A stretch of DNA of 39,154 nucleotides, taken from Thermoplasmata archaeon. GTDB taxonomy: Archaea > Thermoplasmatota > Thermoplasmata > Thermoplasmatales > Thermoplasmataceae. The translations under genes were made by a program, and so were the position numbers. The DNA lies in NCBI GenBank assembly GCA_021806235.1, contig JAJZXU010000008.1, positions 1-39,154 of the forward strand, in the 5' to 3' direction. Positions 24,098 through 33,775 of this stretch are shown here, one piece after another; positions within the stretch are counted from its first letter, which is position 1; each line of letters begins with the position of its first letter. Under the pieces are notes generated by a model. It did not search any database. It worked only from the letters and a program-made list of their open reading frames with translations, and was not told the origin of the DNA.

Positions 24098-24336
24098 ATT
24101 TTCATATAAATGTATAATAATTAAAGATTTTTATGAATACCATACCGGTCGGATCAGTAACCGCATCCGGTTATAAGTTTTATACAGGATCAAAAAAAAT
24201 ATCTGCACACCCCGGTCACTGAACTGCAGTATATGTTACGTTTCCACATGCTGCGATTATTGCAGTGCTATAAAAAACCTGGAAAAATAGATACCCCTAA
24301 ATACAATAATCCTATTTTCACAGAGGAAAAGCAGGG
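24098..24336. other. Divergent intergenic region
   Basis: About 240 nt between two divergent genes. A CCGGTCGGATCAGTAACCGCATCCGGT stretch (two-part, about 24144-24170; related CCGG ends) is GC-rich and could pair weakly. I see no convincing operator or small gene. GAGG at 24322-24325 may be the ribosome site of the amidohydrolase. Confidence 0.3.
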
Positions 24337-25950
24337 ATGGTAAATATGATACAGAATTTAATTACAGACAGTTTTTTTGATGGCATACATATACATAATC
24401 AATGTACTGTAATAGAGGTGGAGAATGGAAGAATACTGAATGTAAAAACTCCAGAACCCGGAAGTGTTAAGGAGCTGCTGAAACACGGCAATACATTTGA
24501 TTTCAGGGGAAAATTTCTATCTCCAGGATTAATAGATTCACATAATCATTTCACACTGACGTCCCTGAAGATGGCATACCAGGTGAATTTTGGTAGTTTG
24601 GGGTCATTTGGTGAACTTAGGGAATTACTCAGCAAAAACAGGGGAAGTATAATTCATGGCTGGATCCAGGGATACGGGTTAAATGAATACATAATGAATG
24701 AAAGAAAACTTCCAGACAGGCATATTATAGACAGTGTTATAAATGATACACCAGTATTTATTACACATGTTACAGAACACTATGCAGTGTGCAATAGCAG
24801 GGCACTGGATATTGCCGGCATAACCAGCAGAACGGATGACCCACCAAATGGCAGGCTGGGCAGGGATCCTAATGGTGACCCAGATGGAATACTGTATGAG
24901 GCAGGGGCAATGGATCTTGTCAAAAAATTCATACCGGAGTATAATGTTGATGATTATGAAAATGCAATTATATATGGATCTGAAATGTATATGAAATCAG
25001 GTTTAACTGCAGTAAAGGATACTGGTGGTACAGGAGCTGATATCAATGAGGAAACCAGGATCATGGCATTCAATAATCTATCAACCGGGAAAAGAATTAA
25101 TTTAAGGTTAATGATTGCACTGCCAGTATATTCCATAGAGGATGTTGATAACAAAATATCAATGTCTAGAAAAATTAAGGAAAATGCCCTTCTGAAATTC
25201 GCTGGATTTAAGGTTTTTCTGGATGGTTCTATCATGTCCAGGACAGCGTGGATGAAGAATCCATATAAAAAAATGGGAGAGTCTGATAAAACTGGGAAGG
25301 GCATGCCACTCTGGGATACTGACAGTTTTCGTGAGGCTATACACCGGCTTGCAAAAACAGGCAATCATATAAGCATACATGTAATTGGCGATAGGGCAAT
25401 AGAGGAGGCCTTAAATACAATTGAGGATGTACAGTCAGAAGGAATGAAATCATCCTTTGCCCTTGTCCATGCATACAAGCTAAACGACGGTCTTATAAAA
25501 AGGATAGAAAAACTTTCAACTGACATTGAAACCCAGACAGCATTTATCTATTTTATAGGTGATGTACTGCAACAGAATCTTGAAGATAGTGAGAGCAGGT
25601 GCATGTTTCCAGTAAAAACCCTTATAGAAAAGGGGGTCAATATTTCAAATGGGTCAGATAGCCCGGTTACTCCATATCCCCCTGTATATGGCATATTCTC
25701 ATCCATTTACCGGATAGTTAAAAGTGGTAGGAAAAAATCGGTATTCAGCAATAATGAGAATATTACACCTGAAGAGGCACTCAAAATCTATACGTCTATG
25801 AGTTCCACAGTCATTGAATGGAATGATATAGGTTCCATAAAACCCGGATCCTGTGCTGATTTTTCCATCTGGAACATTAATCCACAGAAACTTGATGCAG
25901 ATATAGGAAAATGGCTGAATATAAAATTATATGCACTTGTTTTCAGGTGA
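24337..25950 (+). CDS. Amidohydrolase family 3 (YtcJ-like) metal-dependent hydrolase
   Basis: A 537-residue TIM-barrel amidohydrolase. Metal site elements are in order: GLIDSHNH (HxH, about residue 65), the bridging residue region FAGFKVFLDGSI, H in ISIHVIGDRAIE, H in FALVHAYKL, and the final Asp in NGSDSPVTPYPP. The family removes acyl or carbamoyl groups or deaminates a wide range of small amides, so the substrate is open. An ATG 9 nt further downstream (24346) is an alternative start. It stands alone between a divergent proline-racemase-like gene and a convergent permease. Confidence 0.88.
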   Translation: MVNMIQNLITDSFFDGIHIHNQCTVIEVENGRILNVKTPEPGSVKELLKHGNTFDFRGKFLSPGLIDSHNHFTLTSLKMAYQVNFGSLGSFGELRELLSKNRGSIIHGWIQGYGLNEYIMNERKLPDRHIIDSVINDTPVFITHVTEHYAVCNSRALDIAGITSRTDDPPNGRLGRDPNGDPDGILYEAGAMDLVKKFIPEYNVDDYENAIIYGSEMYMKSGLTAVKDTGGTGADINEETRIMAFNNLSTGKRINLRLMIALPVYSIEDVDNKISMSRKIKENALLKFAGFKVFLDGSIMSRTAWMKNPYKKMGESDKTGKGMPLWDTDSFREAIHRLAKTGNHISIHVIGDRAIEEALNTIEDVQSEGMKSSFALVHAYKLNDGLIKRIEKLSTDIETQTAFIYFIGDVLQQNLEDSESRCMFPVKTLIEKGVNISNGSDSPVTPYPPVYGIFSSIYRIVKSGRKKSVFSNNENITPEEALKIYTSMSSTVIEWNDIGSIKPGSCADFSIWNINPQKLDADIGKWLNIKLYALVFR

Positions 25951-26128
25951 TATTATTCCACAGTAATGCTTTCAAATATACACATAAATTTTCCTTTTTG
26001 CCTCAAAAATTATTATCTAGCATCTATTAGAGTGCCCTCCTCTATATATTACATTTATACTGCCATAGCAGTATTGAAAACTATTTTTAAATGTTTGGAA
26101 AATATTGAAATAAAAAATATACGTAGTT

Positions 26129-27556
26129 TTAATTCTCTACCTCCTCATTTTTATCTATGCTTTCTATTTTTGTTTTGCCTATAGTTTCCATGTCGTTACT
26201 GGATTTTTTAATGTATACTGCAACTGTTAATAAAACTCCTGCAACAACAACTGCTATTATTGCCCACGCACCATATGCATATGCCCCTGATGGAAATGGA
26301 ACAAATTCACCGTATATTGCAAATGCATATACTACTGTTGCTGCCAGAGGGCCGAGTGCAAGTGGTATAAGGTTTTTTACTTTATATTTCAATGTTTTCT
26401 TTCCATATATTGGCAGTGAAAAATTAGCCAGTATATGAACAATATACAGGGAAACTCCATTAACTGCGGTTATAAGGGTAGCACCTAAAATTGGGCCAAA
26501 TTCTAATCCACCTGCCAGGGTTAATGCAACTATTACTATCCATTCCACAATTATTATTTTATGGGGAGAGTGGTACTTATCATGCACCACCGCCATACTC
26601 TTTGGAAATAATATATTATCACGGGCAAGTGCGAACCCTTCCCTGCTAAAAGCATTTCCCTCAGCTATGCCGTTTGATAAAAAGCTATTTAAGGTAATTA
26701 ATATAAATGCAATCATCACAACAGGCCCAAAATATCTATCTACAAGGATAAATCCAGGATTGGTTGCTGTGTTGAATGACTTCATTTTTGTTATTCCCCA
26801 GCCAACAACAAAGGAATATGAAATAAGTAAATAAACTGCACCTGTTATTCCCATAGCTATAAATATGGATCTTTTTACATTCTTTTTAGGCTCTCTCAGT
26901 TCTTCAGAAAGTGTTATAACGGATCCAACTCCAACAAATCCCAGTATTGAAAATATTGTTGCAAGCCCAAGATTGCCAAGGCTGTTGCCATCTGGTGTAA
27001 ACGGTACAATTGTATTTGAGGGGCCGGCCTTGATTATAAGTAATATTGATATTACTGCCAGAAAGGCTATTTCAACACTTGCACCTATTATAGTATATAA
27101 TAATGAGGGATGTAAACCGCGGTATAATAACACAAGAATTAAGGTTAACGGTATAAATGCTAACGGGATCCAGCCATATGAATTTGATGCTAATTGAGGT
27201 ATCAATGGCCATAAGACTCCAGCAAAGAATAGAACTGCAAAACCACTTAAAGCACCAAGTACATTAATGAAATATAACCATCCAGAGAATACGCCAAATT
27301 TTGGTCCCAGGCCTGCAGAAACGTATGCATAGTAACCACCTGCATGTGCTATCCGTCCGGCAAAAACATAGTTCATATACATTGCAGAGCTTACACCTAT
27401 AATAGCAAATAAGAATACAAAAGGTGCAGAAGCACCAACATAACCCGTCTCAACAACCAGAAATGATGCTGCTACTGCAGCCGGTGCAATAAACGCAATG
27501 GACTGGAATGTACCCGCCCATAATCCCCCAACGTTTTTTTTCAGTTCATCTGCCAT
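26129..27556 (-). CDS. APC-family amino acid permease
   Basis: A 475-residue membrane protein with about 12 helices. The TM1 motif is GTFQSIAFIAPAAVAASFL, TM2-3 include YYAYVSAGLGPKFGVFSGWLYF, and TM6 has IFSILGFVGVGSVITLSEELREPKKNVKRS, typical of the AAT/APC group. The C-terminal tail is charged (IGKTKIESIDKNEEVEN) and cytosolic. The first frame codon is a GTG at 27565, but that GTG is part of a GAGGTG ribosome site, and the ATG at 27556 (spacing 6 nt) is the true start. It overlaps the 3' end of the aminotransferase gene by 11 nt, forming a coupled operon; it likely imports that enzyme's amino acid. Confidence 0.9.
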   Translation of the reverse strand: MADELKKNVGGLWAGTFQSIAFIAPAAVAASFLVVETGYVGASAPFVFLFAIIGVSSAMYMNYVFAGRIAHAGGYYAYVSAGLGPKFGVFSGWLYFINVLGALSGFAVLFFAGVLWPLIPQLASNSYGWIPLAFIPLTLILVLLYRGLHPSLLYTIIGASVEIAFLAVISILLIIKAGPSNTIVPFTPDGNSLGNLGLATIFSILGFVGVGSVITLSEELREPKKNVKRSIFIAMGITGAVYLLISYSFVVGWGITKMKSFNTATNPGFILVDRYFGPVVMIAFILITLNSFLSNGIAEGNAFSREGFALARDNILFPKSMAVVHDKYHSPHKIIIVEWIVIVALTLAGGLEFGPILGATLITAVNGVSLYIVHILANFSLPIYGKKTLKYKVKNLIPLALGPLAATVVYAFAIYGEFVPFPSGAYAYGAWAIIAVVVAGVLLTVAVYIKKSSNDMETIGKTKIESIDKNEEVEN

Positions 27557-28871
27557 ATGATTCACCTCTTAAAACTTCATCAAAAATATTAATTCCCGTA
27601 TCTATTAATTCCTCCTGCATATTTAAAGCACCAATATACCTAAAAACATTTCCCCAATGGCCACATGTATGCATTAATAATCCATTTTCCAGCAACCTAT
27701 GCTTTATCTGCATTACCTTTTCTGCATTCATAGGCCTATTGTTTTCTATTAATTCTATGCCTATCATATAACCTTTCCCGCGAACTTCACCTATTAAATC
27801 CGAATCAATTTTCCTGAATTTATTTATCATATCATCACCATTTTTAACTACCCTGTCTAAATATCTGGGTACTTCATTAATAACTGTTATTCCTGCAGCC
27901 AGTGCCAGTGGATTGGCCCTGTATGTACCCATATGGAATGGCTTCGGCAGTTTCTTATCATAGTCCTCCCTGTAATAAACAAGGGATACAGGCAATCCAC
28001 CACCGATACTTTTGCTTACGCAGACTATGTCAGGTGTAATATTTTCATATTCAAAGGCCCACATTTTTCCTGTCCTGCCAACACCACTCTGTACCTCATC
28101 CACAATCATGGTTAAATCATAATCATCGCAGAATTCCCTGATTGCTTTTAAAAATCCATCCGGGGGAACTATATATCCGCCCTCACCCTGAATGGGTTCA
28201 ACTATTACAGAATCAGGTTTTTCATATCCCGATTCATCATCATCCATTATTTTTTTCATCATTGATATTATATCCGGGGTATCATAGCCATACCATAATT
28301 TATATGGGTATGGAACCCTTATAATTTTAAACCCATCGCTATATACTGCATTCCTATATTTACTACCCGCAGTTGCGGATATTATTCCTCCAGATATGCC
28401 ATGATAGGCACCTTCAAAAGCTATTGTGGCAGCATTTTTATTCCTTACTGCATGTGCAATATTTATTGCTGTTTCACATGCATCTGCACCGCTTATCCCA
28501 AATATTGTTTTATAATTTCTCATGTTTGCCGGAAAACTCTTCCTTAAGGTTTCAAGGAAATTTATTCTTGTCTCTGTTGGTATCTCCAGTGCATGCCATA
28601 TATTATCAAGTTGGTCCTTAATAGCATTCCTTATATTACTGTTATATCCAAGATTCAGAACACCGACCCCAGAAACCCAGTCAATAAAAATATTTCCATC
28701 AAGATCCTCTATTAAGGAATTTTCTGCCCTTTTTATGGCTATCGGGAAACTATCAGGATATATTACCGTCTTTGATTCCATATCTTTCTGTTTCTGTAGT
28801 AATAATTTACTTTTTGGTCCAGGTATTTCTGTAATAATTTTTGGTAAATTTTTATATTCATTTAATTCCAT
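27546..28871 (-). CDS. Class III aminotransferase (4-aminobutyrate-type; possibly an amino-acid racemase)
   Basis: A 441-residue PLP enzyme. The PLP lysine is K287 in VCVSKSIGGGLPVS, the pyridine-N aspartate is D258 in MIVDEVQSGVGRTG, and FGISGADACETAINIAH (124-140) is the phosphate cup. The archaeal-type N-terminus LPKIITEIPGPKSKLLLQKQ is also present. The family includes GABA, ornithine and lysine aminotransferases and, in archaea, class III-fold amino-acid racemases, and I cannot decide between these from sequence. A TATA (TTATATTATTT) lies about 24 nt before the ATG. It is divergent from an Lrp regulator, with the permease gene overlapping its end. Together: uptake and first step of catabolism of one amino acid. 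Confidence 0.9.
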   Translation of the reverse strand: MELNEYKNLPKIITEIPGPKSKLLLQKQKDMESKTVIYPDSFPIAIKRAENSLIEDLDGNIFIDWVSGVGVLNLGYNSNIRNAIKDQLDNIWHALEIPTETRINFLETLRKSFPANMRNYKTIFGISGADACETAINIAHAVRNKNAATIAFEGAYHGISGGIISATAGSKYRNAVYSDGFKIIRVPYPYKLWYGYDTPDIISMMKKIMDDDESGYEKPDSVIVEPIQGEGGYIVPPDGFLKAIREFCDDYDLTMIVDEVQSGVGRTGKMWAFEYENITPDIVCVSKSIGGGLPVSLVYYREDYDKKLPKPFHMGTYRANPLALAAGITVINEVPRYLDRVVKNGDDMINKFRKIDSDLIGEVRGKGYMIGIELIENNRPMNAEKVMQIKHRLLENGLLMHTCGHWGNVFRYIGALNMQEELIDTGINIFDEVLRGESYGR

Positions 28872-29030
28872 AACAAATGTAAGATTTTAAATAATATAAT
28901 CATTTCTATAATTCTTCTATATTGCAAATTTAAAGAAAAATATTCTTGTAATTTTATATCTGGCAATATTTATAGCTATAAAATAGACAATTAAAAGAAA
29001 AATATTAATATAAAATTTATATATTTGTTC

Positions 29031-29483
29031 ATGGACAACTTTGATATAAGAATTTTAAAAGAAATTTCAAAAAATTCAAGAAAGCCATTAAGGGATATAG
29101 GAAAATCTATAGGAATATTCTCTCCATCAGCAATAAGCCGGAGAATACGGGAAATGCAGGAAAACAGTATAATAAAAGGTTTTAAGGCAGAGATAGATTT
29201 CAAGAAACTGGGTTATAATTTTATTACAGTAACCTTTGTAAGGGCAAAATATGGAACCCAATACCACGATGTTGTTGCCGAAAAAATAATGAAAATAAGG
29301 GGTGTAATAGATATTTTTTTCCTTCTTGGTGATATTGACTTTTATTTATTCTGTGCGACCAGGGACAAAGACGATTATGTAAATATACTAAACGAGCTGG
29401 AAAAAATAACCGAAATAGAAAGAACCGATACACATACAGTTTTGAACATGTATAAATATCACGATATTTCTAACATTTTTTGA
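29031..29483 (+). CDS. Lrp/AsnC-family regulator
   Basis: A 150-residue feast/famine regulator. Residues 1-55 are the HTH (DNFDIRILKEISKNSRKPLRDIGKSIGIFSPSAISRRIREMQENSII), and the rest is the RAM ligand-binding domain (YNFITVTFVRAKYG...VIDIFFLLGDIDFYLF). It usually binds amino acids as octamers and controls adjacent metabolic genes. The frame opens with a TTG at 29025, but the ATG at 29031 is preferred because TATA-like AATATAAAATTT lies about 20-25 nt before it. It is divergent from the aminotransferase/permease operon, which is its probable target. The 28872-29030 gap contains both promoters and AT-rich repeats, but no clear palindrome. Confidence 0.92.
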   Translation: MDNFDIRILKEISKNSRKPLRDIGKSIGIFSPSAISRRIREMQENSIIKGFKAEIDFKKLGYNFITVTFVRAKYGTQYHDVVAEKIMKIRGVIDIFFLLGDIDFYLFCATRDKDDYVNILNELEKITEIERTDTHTVLNMYKYHDISNIF

Positions 29484-30027
29484 CCTAACCGCGGAGGCTC
29501 TCCTCCATAAGGGGTTTAAACTATGTGAATGCTATACAGGCAAGCATTGAAGCAGGAAGCAAGTTTAGTTTGTATATCACCATATGTGCATAATTATAAT
29601 AATTGCTGTTATGGTAATAGGGAATATTACAATGGATTTAAGCATTTTTTCATAGTAAGATGCTATTATCTTACTGTCTATATATTCCTTGCGTTTCAAC
29701 AGCCTGTACAGCCCTGATGCCTGTATTTCTATCTACACTATTGAATACCCCAGGATGGATAAAAGGTCATGCCAATAATAGACCTTAACCACATTGGACC
29801 ATATTTTGGGGCATACCATACATTAAACCTGTTATTCATTACCTCTTATATTTATATAATATTAGAAATATTTATATTATACATAAAAAACATTCGTATT
29901 ATACGGGTTAACGTAGAGAAATGATGAAAATGGCAGGTCAGGCTATAAATAAATGGCGTATTATTTTATTTTTTAAAAATATTCTCAGTATTCGGAATAT
30001 ATCTCTATGCCAGACCAGAACTGAGAA
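29484..30027. other. Intergenic region with a stem-loop, possible mobile debris
   Basis: About 540 nt without a supported gene. A perfect 5-bp stem with 4-nt loop (GGAGG-CTCT-CCTCC, 29493-29506) follows the Lrp stop and could be a terminator or an IS end. Just after it, a short frame reads AIQASIEAGSKFSL, reminiscent of the EAGS tail of TnpB proteins, but this is weak. Small plus frames at 29529-29717 and 29921-30199 look accidental. Confidence 0.35.
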
Positions 30028-30924
30028 TTATCTGCTGTTAACCCTGTCTTTATTATTTTTCTCAAGTTCCAGCAGAAATTTCTTTTTATCCTCTCCAAGG
30101 GCATACCCACCCATTGCCCCATTTTTCCTGATAACCCTGTGGCACGGTATAATTAATGGCACGGGGTTAGATCCGCAGGCATTGGCTACAGCACGATAGG
30201 CTTTTGGCATTCCTATATCCTCTGCGATATCGCTGTAAGATCTTGTCTGTCCATACGGTATTGTCCTTATTGCTGTCCAGACCCTTAACTGGAATTCAGT
30301 ACCATGGAGAGCCACGGGCATATTGAGATTGTCACCATTAAGATACCCCAGTATTGCATCAACCCTTCCCCTTAAATCGCTGGATTCTATTAAAATAGCG
30401 GATGGATATTCATCATGCAGTGACTTTAATAATATTTCACTGTTATCAGCAACATTAAGGCTGCAGATTCCCATATCGGTTTCTGCCACAAGAAGCATAC
30501 CAATATTTGATGGTGATATCAGGTATTTTATTGTAATGCCCTTACCACCATTACGGTATTCCCTTGTGCCCATCCCGAGTTTTGATGAAGTCGAAGTTGA
30601 AAGCCAGCTCTGTGAATTCTGTCCGGTCATATACACTGCTTTCGGTACCGGCATTCCCATTTTAAGGTTATTTTTTAGAAGAATTATCCGGCATTCCTCC
30701 ACATATTTCTTCGGTGTAATTCCCATAATTTCCTTAAAGGTTTTCTGAATCTGATACCTGCTTATTTTAAACCGGTCTTCAAGTGCATCCAGTGATAGAT
30801 CCGCATCCGGATTTAACCTGATAAAATCACATATGGATGATACAAGTTTCATCTTATTTCCGGGTTTATCATTATTATTGCCATAATGTTTCTTATTAAC
30901 CATGCCTGAATTCTGGTCTTTCAT
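30028..30924 (-). CDS. AraC-type HTH fused to O6-methylguanine-DNA methyltransferase (Ada-like, no zinc domain)
   Basis: A 298-residue repair protein. Residues about 28-125 are an AraC-like double HTH (LSLDALEDRFKISRYQIQKTFKEIMGITPKKYVEECRI). The rest is the MGMT domain: the ISPSNIGMLLVAETDMGICSL N-lobe, then VWTAIRTIPYGQTRSYSDIAEDIG and the alkyl-accepting C261 in IPCHRVI. It repairs O6-alkylguanine by transfer to that cysteine. The N-terminal Ada zinc domain that senses methylphosphotriesters is absent, so activation must differ. The architecture is common in bacteria and unusual in archaea, suggesting transfer. TATA (GATTATAAG) lies about 24 nt before the start. It is divergent from an MFS gene. 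Confidence 0.92.
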   Translation of the reverse strand: MKDQNSGMVNKKHYGNNNDKPGNKMKLVSSICDFIRLNPDADLSLDALEDRFKISRYQIQKTFKEIMGITPKKYVEECRIILLKNNLKMGMPVPKAVYMTGQNSQSWLSTSTSSKLGMGTREYRNGGKGITIKYLISPSNIGMLLVAETDMGICSLNVADNSEILLKSLHDEYPSAILIESSDLRGRVDAILGYLNGDNLNMPVALHGTEFQLRVWTAIRTIPYGQTRSYSDIAEDIGMPKAYRAVANACGSNPVPLIIPCHRVIRKNGAMGGYALGEDKKKFLLELEKNNKDRVNSR

Positions 30925-30997
30925 TAAAATTAATTGTGTACTAACTTATAATCATTTTGCCGGATTCTTGCTTTTTTAATTTTTATCTAATAGACCC

Positions 30998-31054
30998 TGA
31001 TCTATCAACACAGTTATAAATTTGCAAGATTCAGACAAAATTGTTAATAGATCA
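30998..31054. promoter_or_regulatory. Inverted repeats flanking a TATA box between ada-like and MFS genes
   Basis: TGATCTATCA at 30998-31007 and TAATAGATCA at 31045-31054 are inverted copies differing at one position, and a GTTATAAAT element (31013-31021) lies between them. They sit in the divergent space of the repair gene and the MFS gene, so a regulator binding both could shut or open the transporter promoter. Spacing (37 nt between arms) is long, so looping or two dimers would be needed. Confidence 0.4.
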
Positions 31055-31070
31055 CCGTTAATGTTCGCAT

Positions 31071-32246
31071 ATGTCTATCAGAATGAAATTGATAATCATG
31101 TGGCTATTGCTATGTATTTTAATGATCGGGGCAAATATACCGGCACCGTTATATGAGATGTATTCTATACATTTTCATTTCGGTACATTTCTGGAAACTC
31201 TTGTATTTTCCATGTATGTAATAACATTAATTCCATCCATGCTATTTTCCGGCAGATGGTCGGATAAACATGGAAAACGCAGTATCATAATATCGGGAAT
31301 GGTTCTTGCAATTTCAGGGTCATTATTATTCATGTTTGCGGAAAACATTACATCATTATTTCTGGCAAGAAGCATTCAGGGAATTGCAGCAGGAATGGTG
31401 GTAGGTCCAGCAACGGCATTTATTGGAGAATTAACAGAAAGCAACCACACAGCACTGATCGGTGCATCGGCAACCAGCAGTGGAACAGCAATAGGACCAT
31501 TAATGGGTGGAGTTATTTTCCAGTATTTACCGTATAAATTCCATTTTGTGTATTTAATTTACCTCGTTATAATAATCTCTATAAGCATTGTATTCACAGG
31601 TATAGGGGAAAATATACACAATGCTAACAGTAAGGATTTTCACGGTATACATTATGGCATTCCGAAAAAAATAAGGTCTGTATTTGTTACAGCATCCACG
31701 GGTGCATTTATTGTATGGTCTATAACCGCATTTTATATGTCTTTAGCATCAACATTTGTTTATCAGTTACTGCATATTACTGATGTTTCAATAACCGGTG
31801 GCATAGTATTTTTAATGCTTATAATTTCATTTATTACGCAGATGTTATCAAGGAATTTTAATTCCAGAAAAATGTTAATTTCAGGACTAATTATCTCGGT
31901 AATGGCATTATTATTTATTGTATGTTCAGGAATATATAATAATGTTATATTATTTCTGATTGCCACAGTTATGGCAGGCACAGGTCAGGGGCTTACATTC
32001 CTCGGCAGTATGGGATTGATTACTGGAAGTGTTTCACCCTCAAACAGGGGGTATATAATTTCCATGTTTTACATTACCATATATCTCGGTGTTGGAATTC
32101 CCGTGGTGGTTATCGGCTTATTCTCGGAATTAACCGGAATAATAAATTCTATGATTATATATTTTATATTTATACTAATATTATCGGTTTCGGTAATTAT
32201 TATGATAGGTACGGAAAGAAGAAGAGAAGGGATTACGGCAATATAA
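31071..32246 (+). CDS. MFS transporter (drug/proton antiporter-like)
   Basis: A 391-residue, 12-helix permease. Motif A is LFSGRWSDKHGKRSI (loop 2-3), and motif C-like GIAAGMVVGPATAFIGEL and GTAIGPLMGG occur in TM4-5, as in DHA1-type exporters. Helices continue evenly to the C-terminal IIYFIFILILSVSVIIMIG. Length is close to the DHA1 norm. ATG codons at 31071 and 31083 are both possible starts. Efflux of an organic toxicant is the family-level guess. It is divergent from the alkylation-repair gene, so it could be part of a stress response. Confidence 0.88.
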   Translation: MSIRMKLIIMWLLLCILMIGANIPAPLYEMYSIHFHFGTFLETLVFSMYVITLIPSMLFSGRWSDKHGKRSIIISGMVLAISGSLLFMFAENITSLFLARSIQGIAAGMVVGPATAFIGELTESNHTALIGASATSSGTAIGPLMGGVIFQYLPYKFHFVYLIYLVIIISISIVFTGIGENIHNANSKDFHGIHYGIPKKIRSVFVTASTGAFIVWSITAFYMSLASTFVYQLLHITDVSITGGIVFLMLIISFITQMLSRNFNSRKMLISGLIISVMALLFIVCSGIYNNVILFLIATVMAGTGQGLTFLGSMGLITGSVSPSNRGYIISMFYITIYLGVGIPVVVIGLFSELTGIINSMIIYFIFILILSVSVIIMIGTERRREGITAI

Positions 32247-32444
32247 CATTGATTAATAAACTTCTATTGTTTTCCTGAAATGGGGGAATCACGTTAATTT
32301 ATACTGATCTTTTCCCTACGTATTGGGCTAGCCTCCAGCCATTTTTTAAACCACCAAACATGCTAAATTATTAATCCTGCCTGTATAAAAGTTTTTATAA
32401 AATTACCCGCATTATTACTGTGGTATTTATGATATATTTTTTAT

Positions 32445-33197
32445 TTATATATCTTCGATTTCTGAAGATACTGTTTCTATAATCTGGGCTATATCCGGAA
32501 TCCTGTCCATAACTATATTCTTTAACTCTGTGCTAAAAGTTTTATGCTGTTTTTCTATTTCATTTAAAAATAAGTTTTTTCGAAATTCAATATTATAATA
32601 TCCTAATTTTTGATTTATCAAACCTGTATTGAATTTAACGTTTTTATATGTTATTAGAAAATATATATCGTAAATATCCCTGGCCTTTTTGCGAGTATAA
32701 ATAGCCCTTACCTTTTCTGCAAGAACCTCCTCTAAATTCATGCCTGATAGTATCCGCACCGGTAAATTATATTCCGGGAAATCGAACTTTAATGGAATTT
32801 TTTCCATAATTACCTTTTCCCTTTTACTTATTTCCACATGAACAGGAGCCCTATCAAGTACTCCTGTATTTAAAGGCCCATTTGAGATTATCCTGAATGA
32901 CAATGTTACATCGTTGTTTCTTATAATTTTAAACTGATTGTTTATGCCAATTAATGAAAGGTTCCGGGAAACGGTTTCAGCTAAATTATTATCCGGTGGA
33001 GAACCTGCTGTAAAATCCAGATCCACGGAAAATCGCCTCAGTCCGTGGAAAAGCCATAAATATGTACCGCCTTTAAATATAATATCCTCATTATACAGCG
33101 AATTGAGTATTAAAACCTGCATATACCTAAGTTCCTCCTGCCATGGACGTATACCATGTAATTTTGATAGCCCAATTATCTCATCCTTGCCTATCAT
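32445..33197 (-). CDS. AbiEii-type nucleotidyltransferase toxin
   Basis: A 250-residue protein of the AbiEii/AbiGii family. It has the nucleotidyltransferase site FKGGTYLWLFHGLRRFSVDLDF, with D59 and D61 as metal ligands and GG at 43-44 as the nucleotide-binding turn. The later LEEVLAEKVRAIYTRKKARDIYDIYFL motif is also typical. Family toxins transfer nucleotides to RNA or tRNA and stop growth, and the pair can act as phage abortive infection. The start overlaps the AbiEi-like gene end by 4 nt, giving coupled translation. It may still act as an addiction module. Confidence 0.9.
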   Translation of the reverse strand: MIGKDEIIGLSKLHGIRPWQEELRYMQVLILNSLYNEDIIFKGGTYLWLFHGLRRFSVDLDFTAGSPPDNNLAETVSRNLSLIGINNQFKIIRNNDVTLSFRIISNGPLNTGVLDRAPVHVEISKREKVIMEKIPLKFDFPEYNLPVRILSGMNLEEVLAEKVRAIYTRKKARDIYDIYFLITYKNVKFNTGLINQKLGYYNIEFRKNLFLNEIEKQHKTFSTELKNIVMDRIPDIAQIIETVSSEIEDI

Positions 33198-33775
33198 GAT
33201 AATGCCCCCATTATGCCGGAAATTTTTTTATCATGTAGCATGCCTAAATCATCGATTAAACCGGAAAAATCTATTTTTTCCTTAAATTCCCTTATATCAT
33301 CCATGGAAAATATTCCATAATACAGACCATCAAATACGGCCTTTTCAGGGTTTGCAACAAAGATATAACTTCCCTTCTCCATATATCTTTTATAACCAAA
33401 GAACAGTTTGGGTTTTATTTTATGGTATACTATTCCCAGGTTATAATAATTCATTGAATTAACTGTTGTAATACACTCCACATATCTTGCAACCTGTTCT
33501 GTCATGTTATGGAATAATAATGCAGAGTTCATAGATATATACGATGGAAAAATCATCTGTGATGCTATAATAAAATTATTATCAATAAATGAAATTCTGC
33601 CGTTGAAAAGTTTAATTGCCAGGCCATTATGAACCATTCTGTTCATATAAACCCTTGATATATTTTTATCCCTGTTAATTAGATTTGAAAATTGCTGCAC
33701 ATTATATACATATATTCCCGAATTCAGGGCCAGATCCCTGATTTTATATAACGACAGCCCTTTTATCATTCCCAT
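33194..33775 (-). CDS. AbiEi-type antitoxin
   Basis: A 193-residue antitoxin candidate immediately upstream of the AbiEii toxin (4-nt overlap). The N-terminal 60 residues form a winged HTH (YVYNVQQFSNLINRDKNISRVYMNRMVHNGLAIKLFNGRISFID). The middle carries the AbiEi MNSALLFHNMTEQ block (about 81-93), and the NPEKAVFDGLYYG segment matches the conserved C-terminal part. AbiEi proteins repress their own promoter by binding inverted repeats, and a matching ATATAAC/GTTATAT repeat lies exactly at this start (33774-33793). The start at 33775 is the first ATG after that repeat. Confidence 0.88.
   Translation of the reverse strand: MGMIKGLSLYKIRDLALNSGIYVYNVQQFSNLINRDKNISRVYMNRMVHNGLAIKLFNGRISFIDNNFIIASQMIFPSYISMNSALLFHNMTEQVARYVECITTVNSMNYYNLGIVYHKIKPKLFFGYKRYMEKGSYIFVANPEKAVFDGLYYGIFSMDDIREFKEKIDFSGLIDDLGMLHDKKISGIMGALS

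Noticed and set aside
29493-29506. GGAGG-CTCT-CCTCC stem as a proven terminator
   Set aside because: The stem is short and not followed by a T-run; it is reported only as a stem-loop in the intergenic entry.
32247-32444. GC-rich patch around 32322-32350 that might be an RNA gene
   Set aside because: I could not fold it into a tRNA or other known RNA; the minus strand reads a short FGGLKNGWRLAQYVGKRS peptide with no start context.
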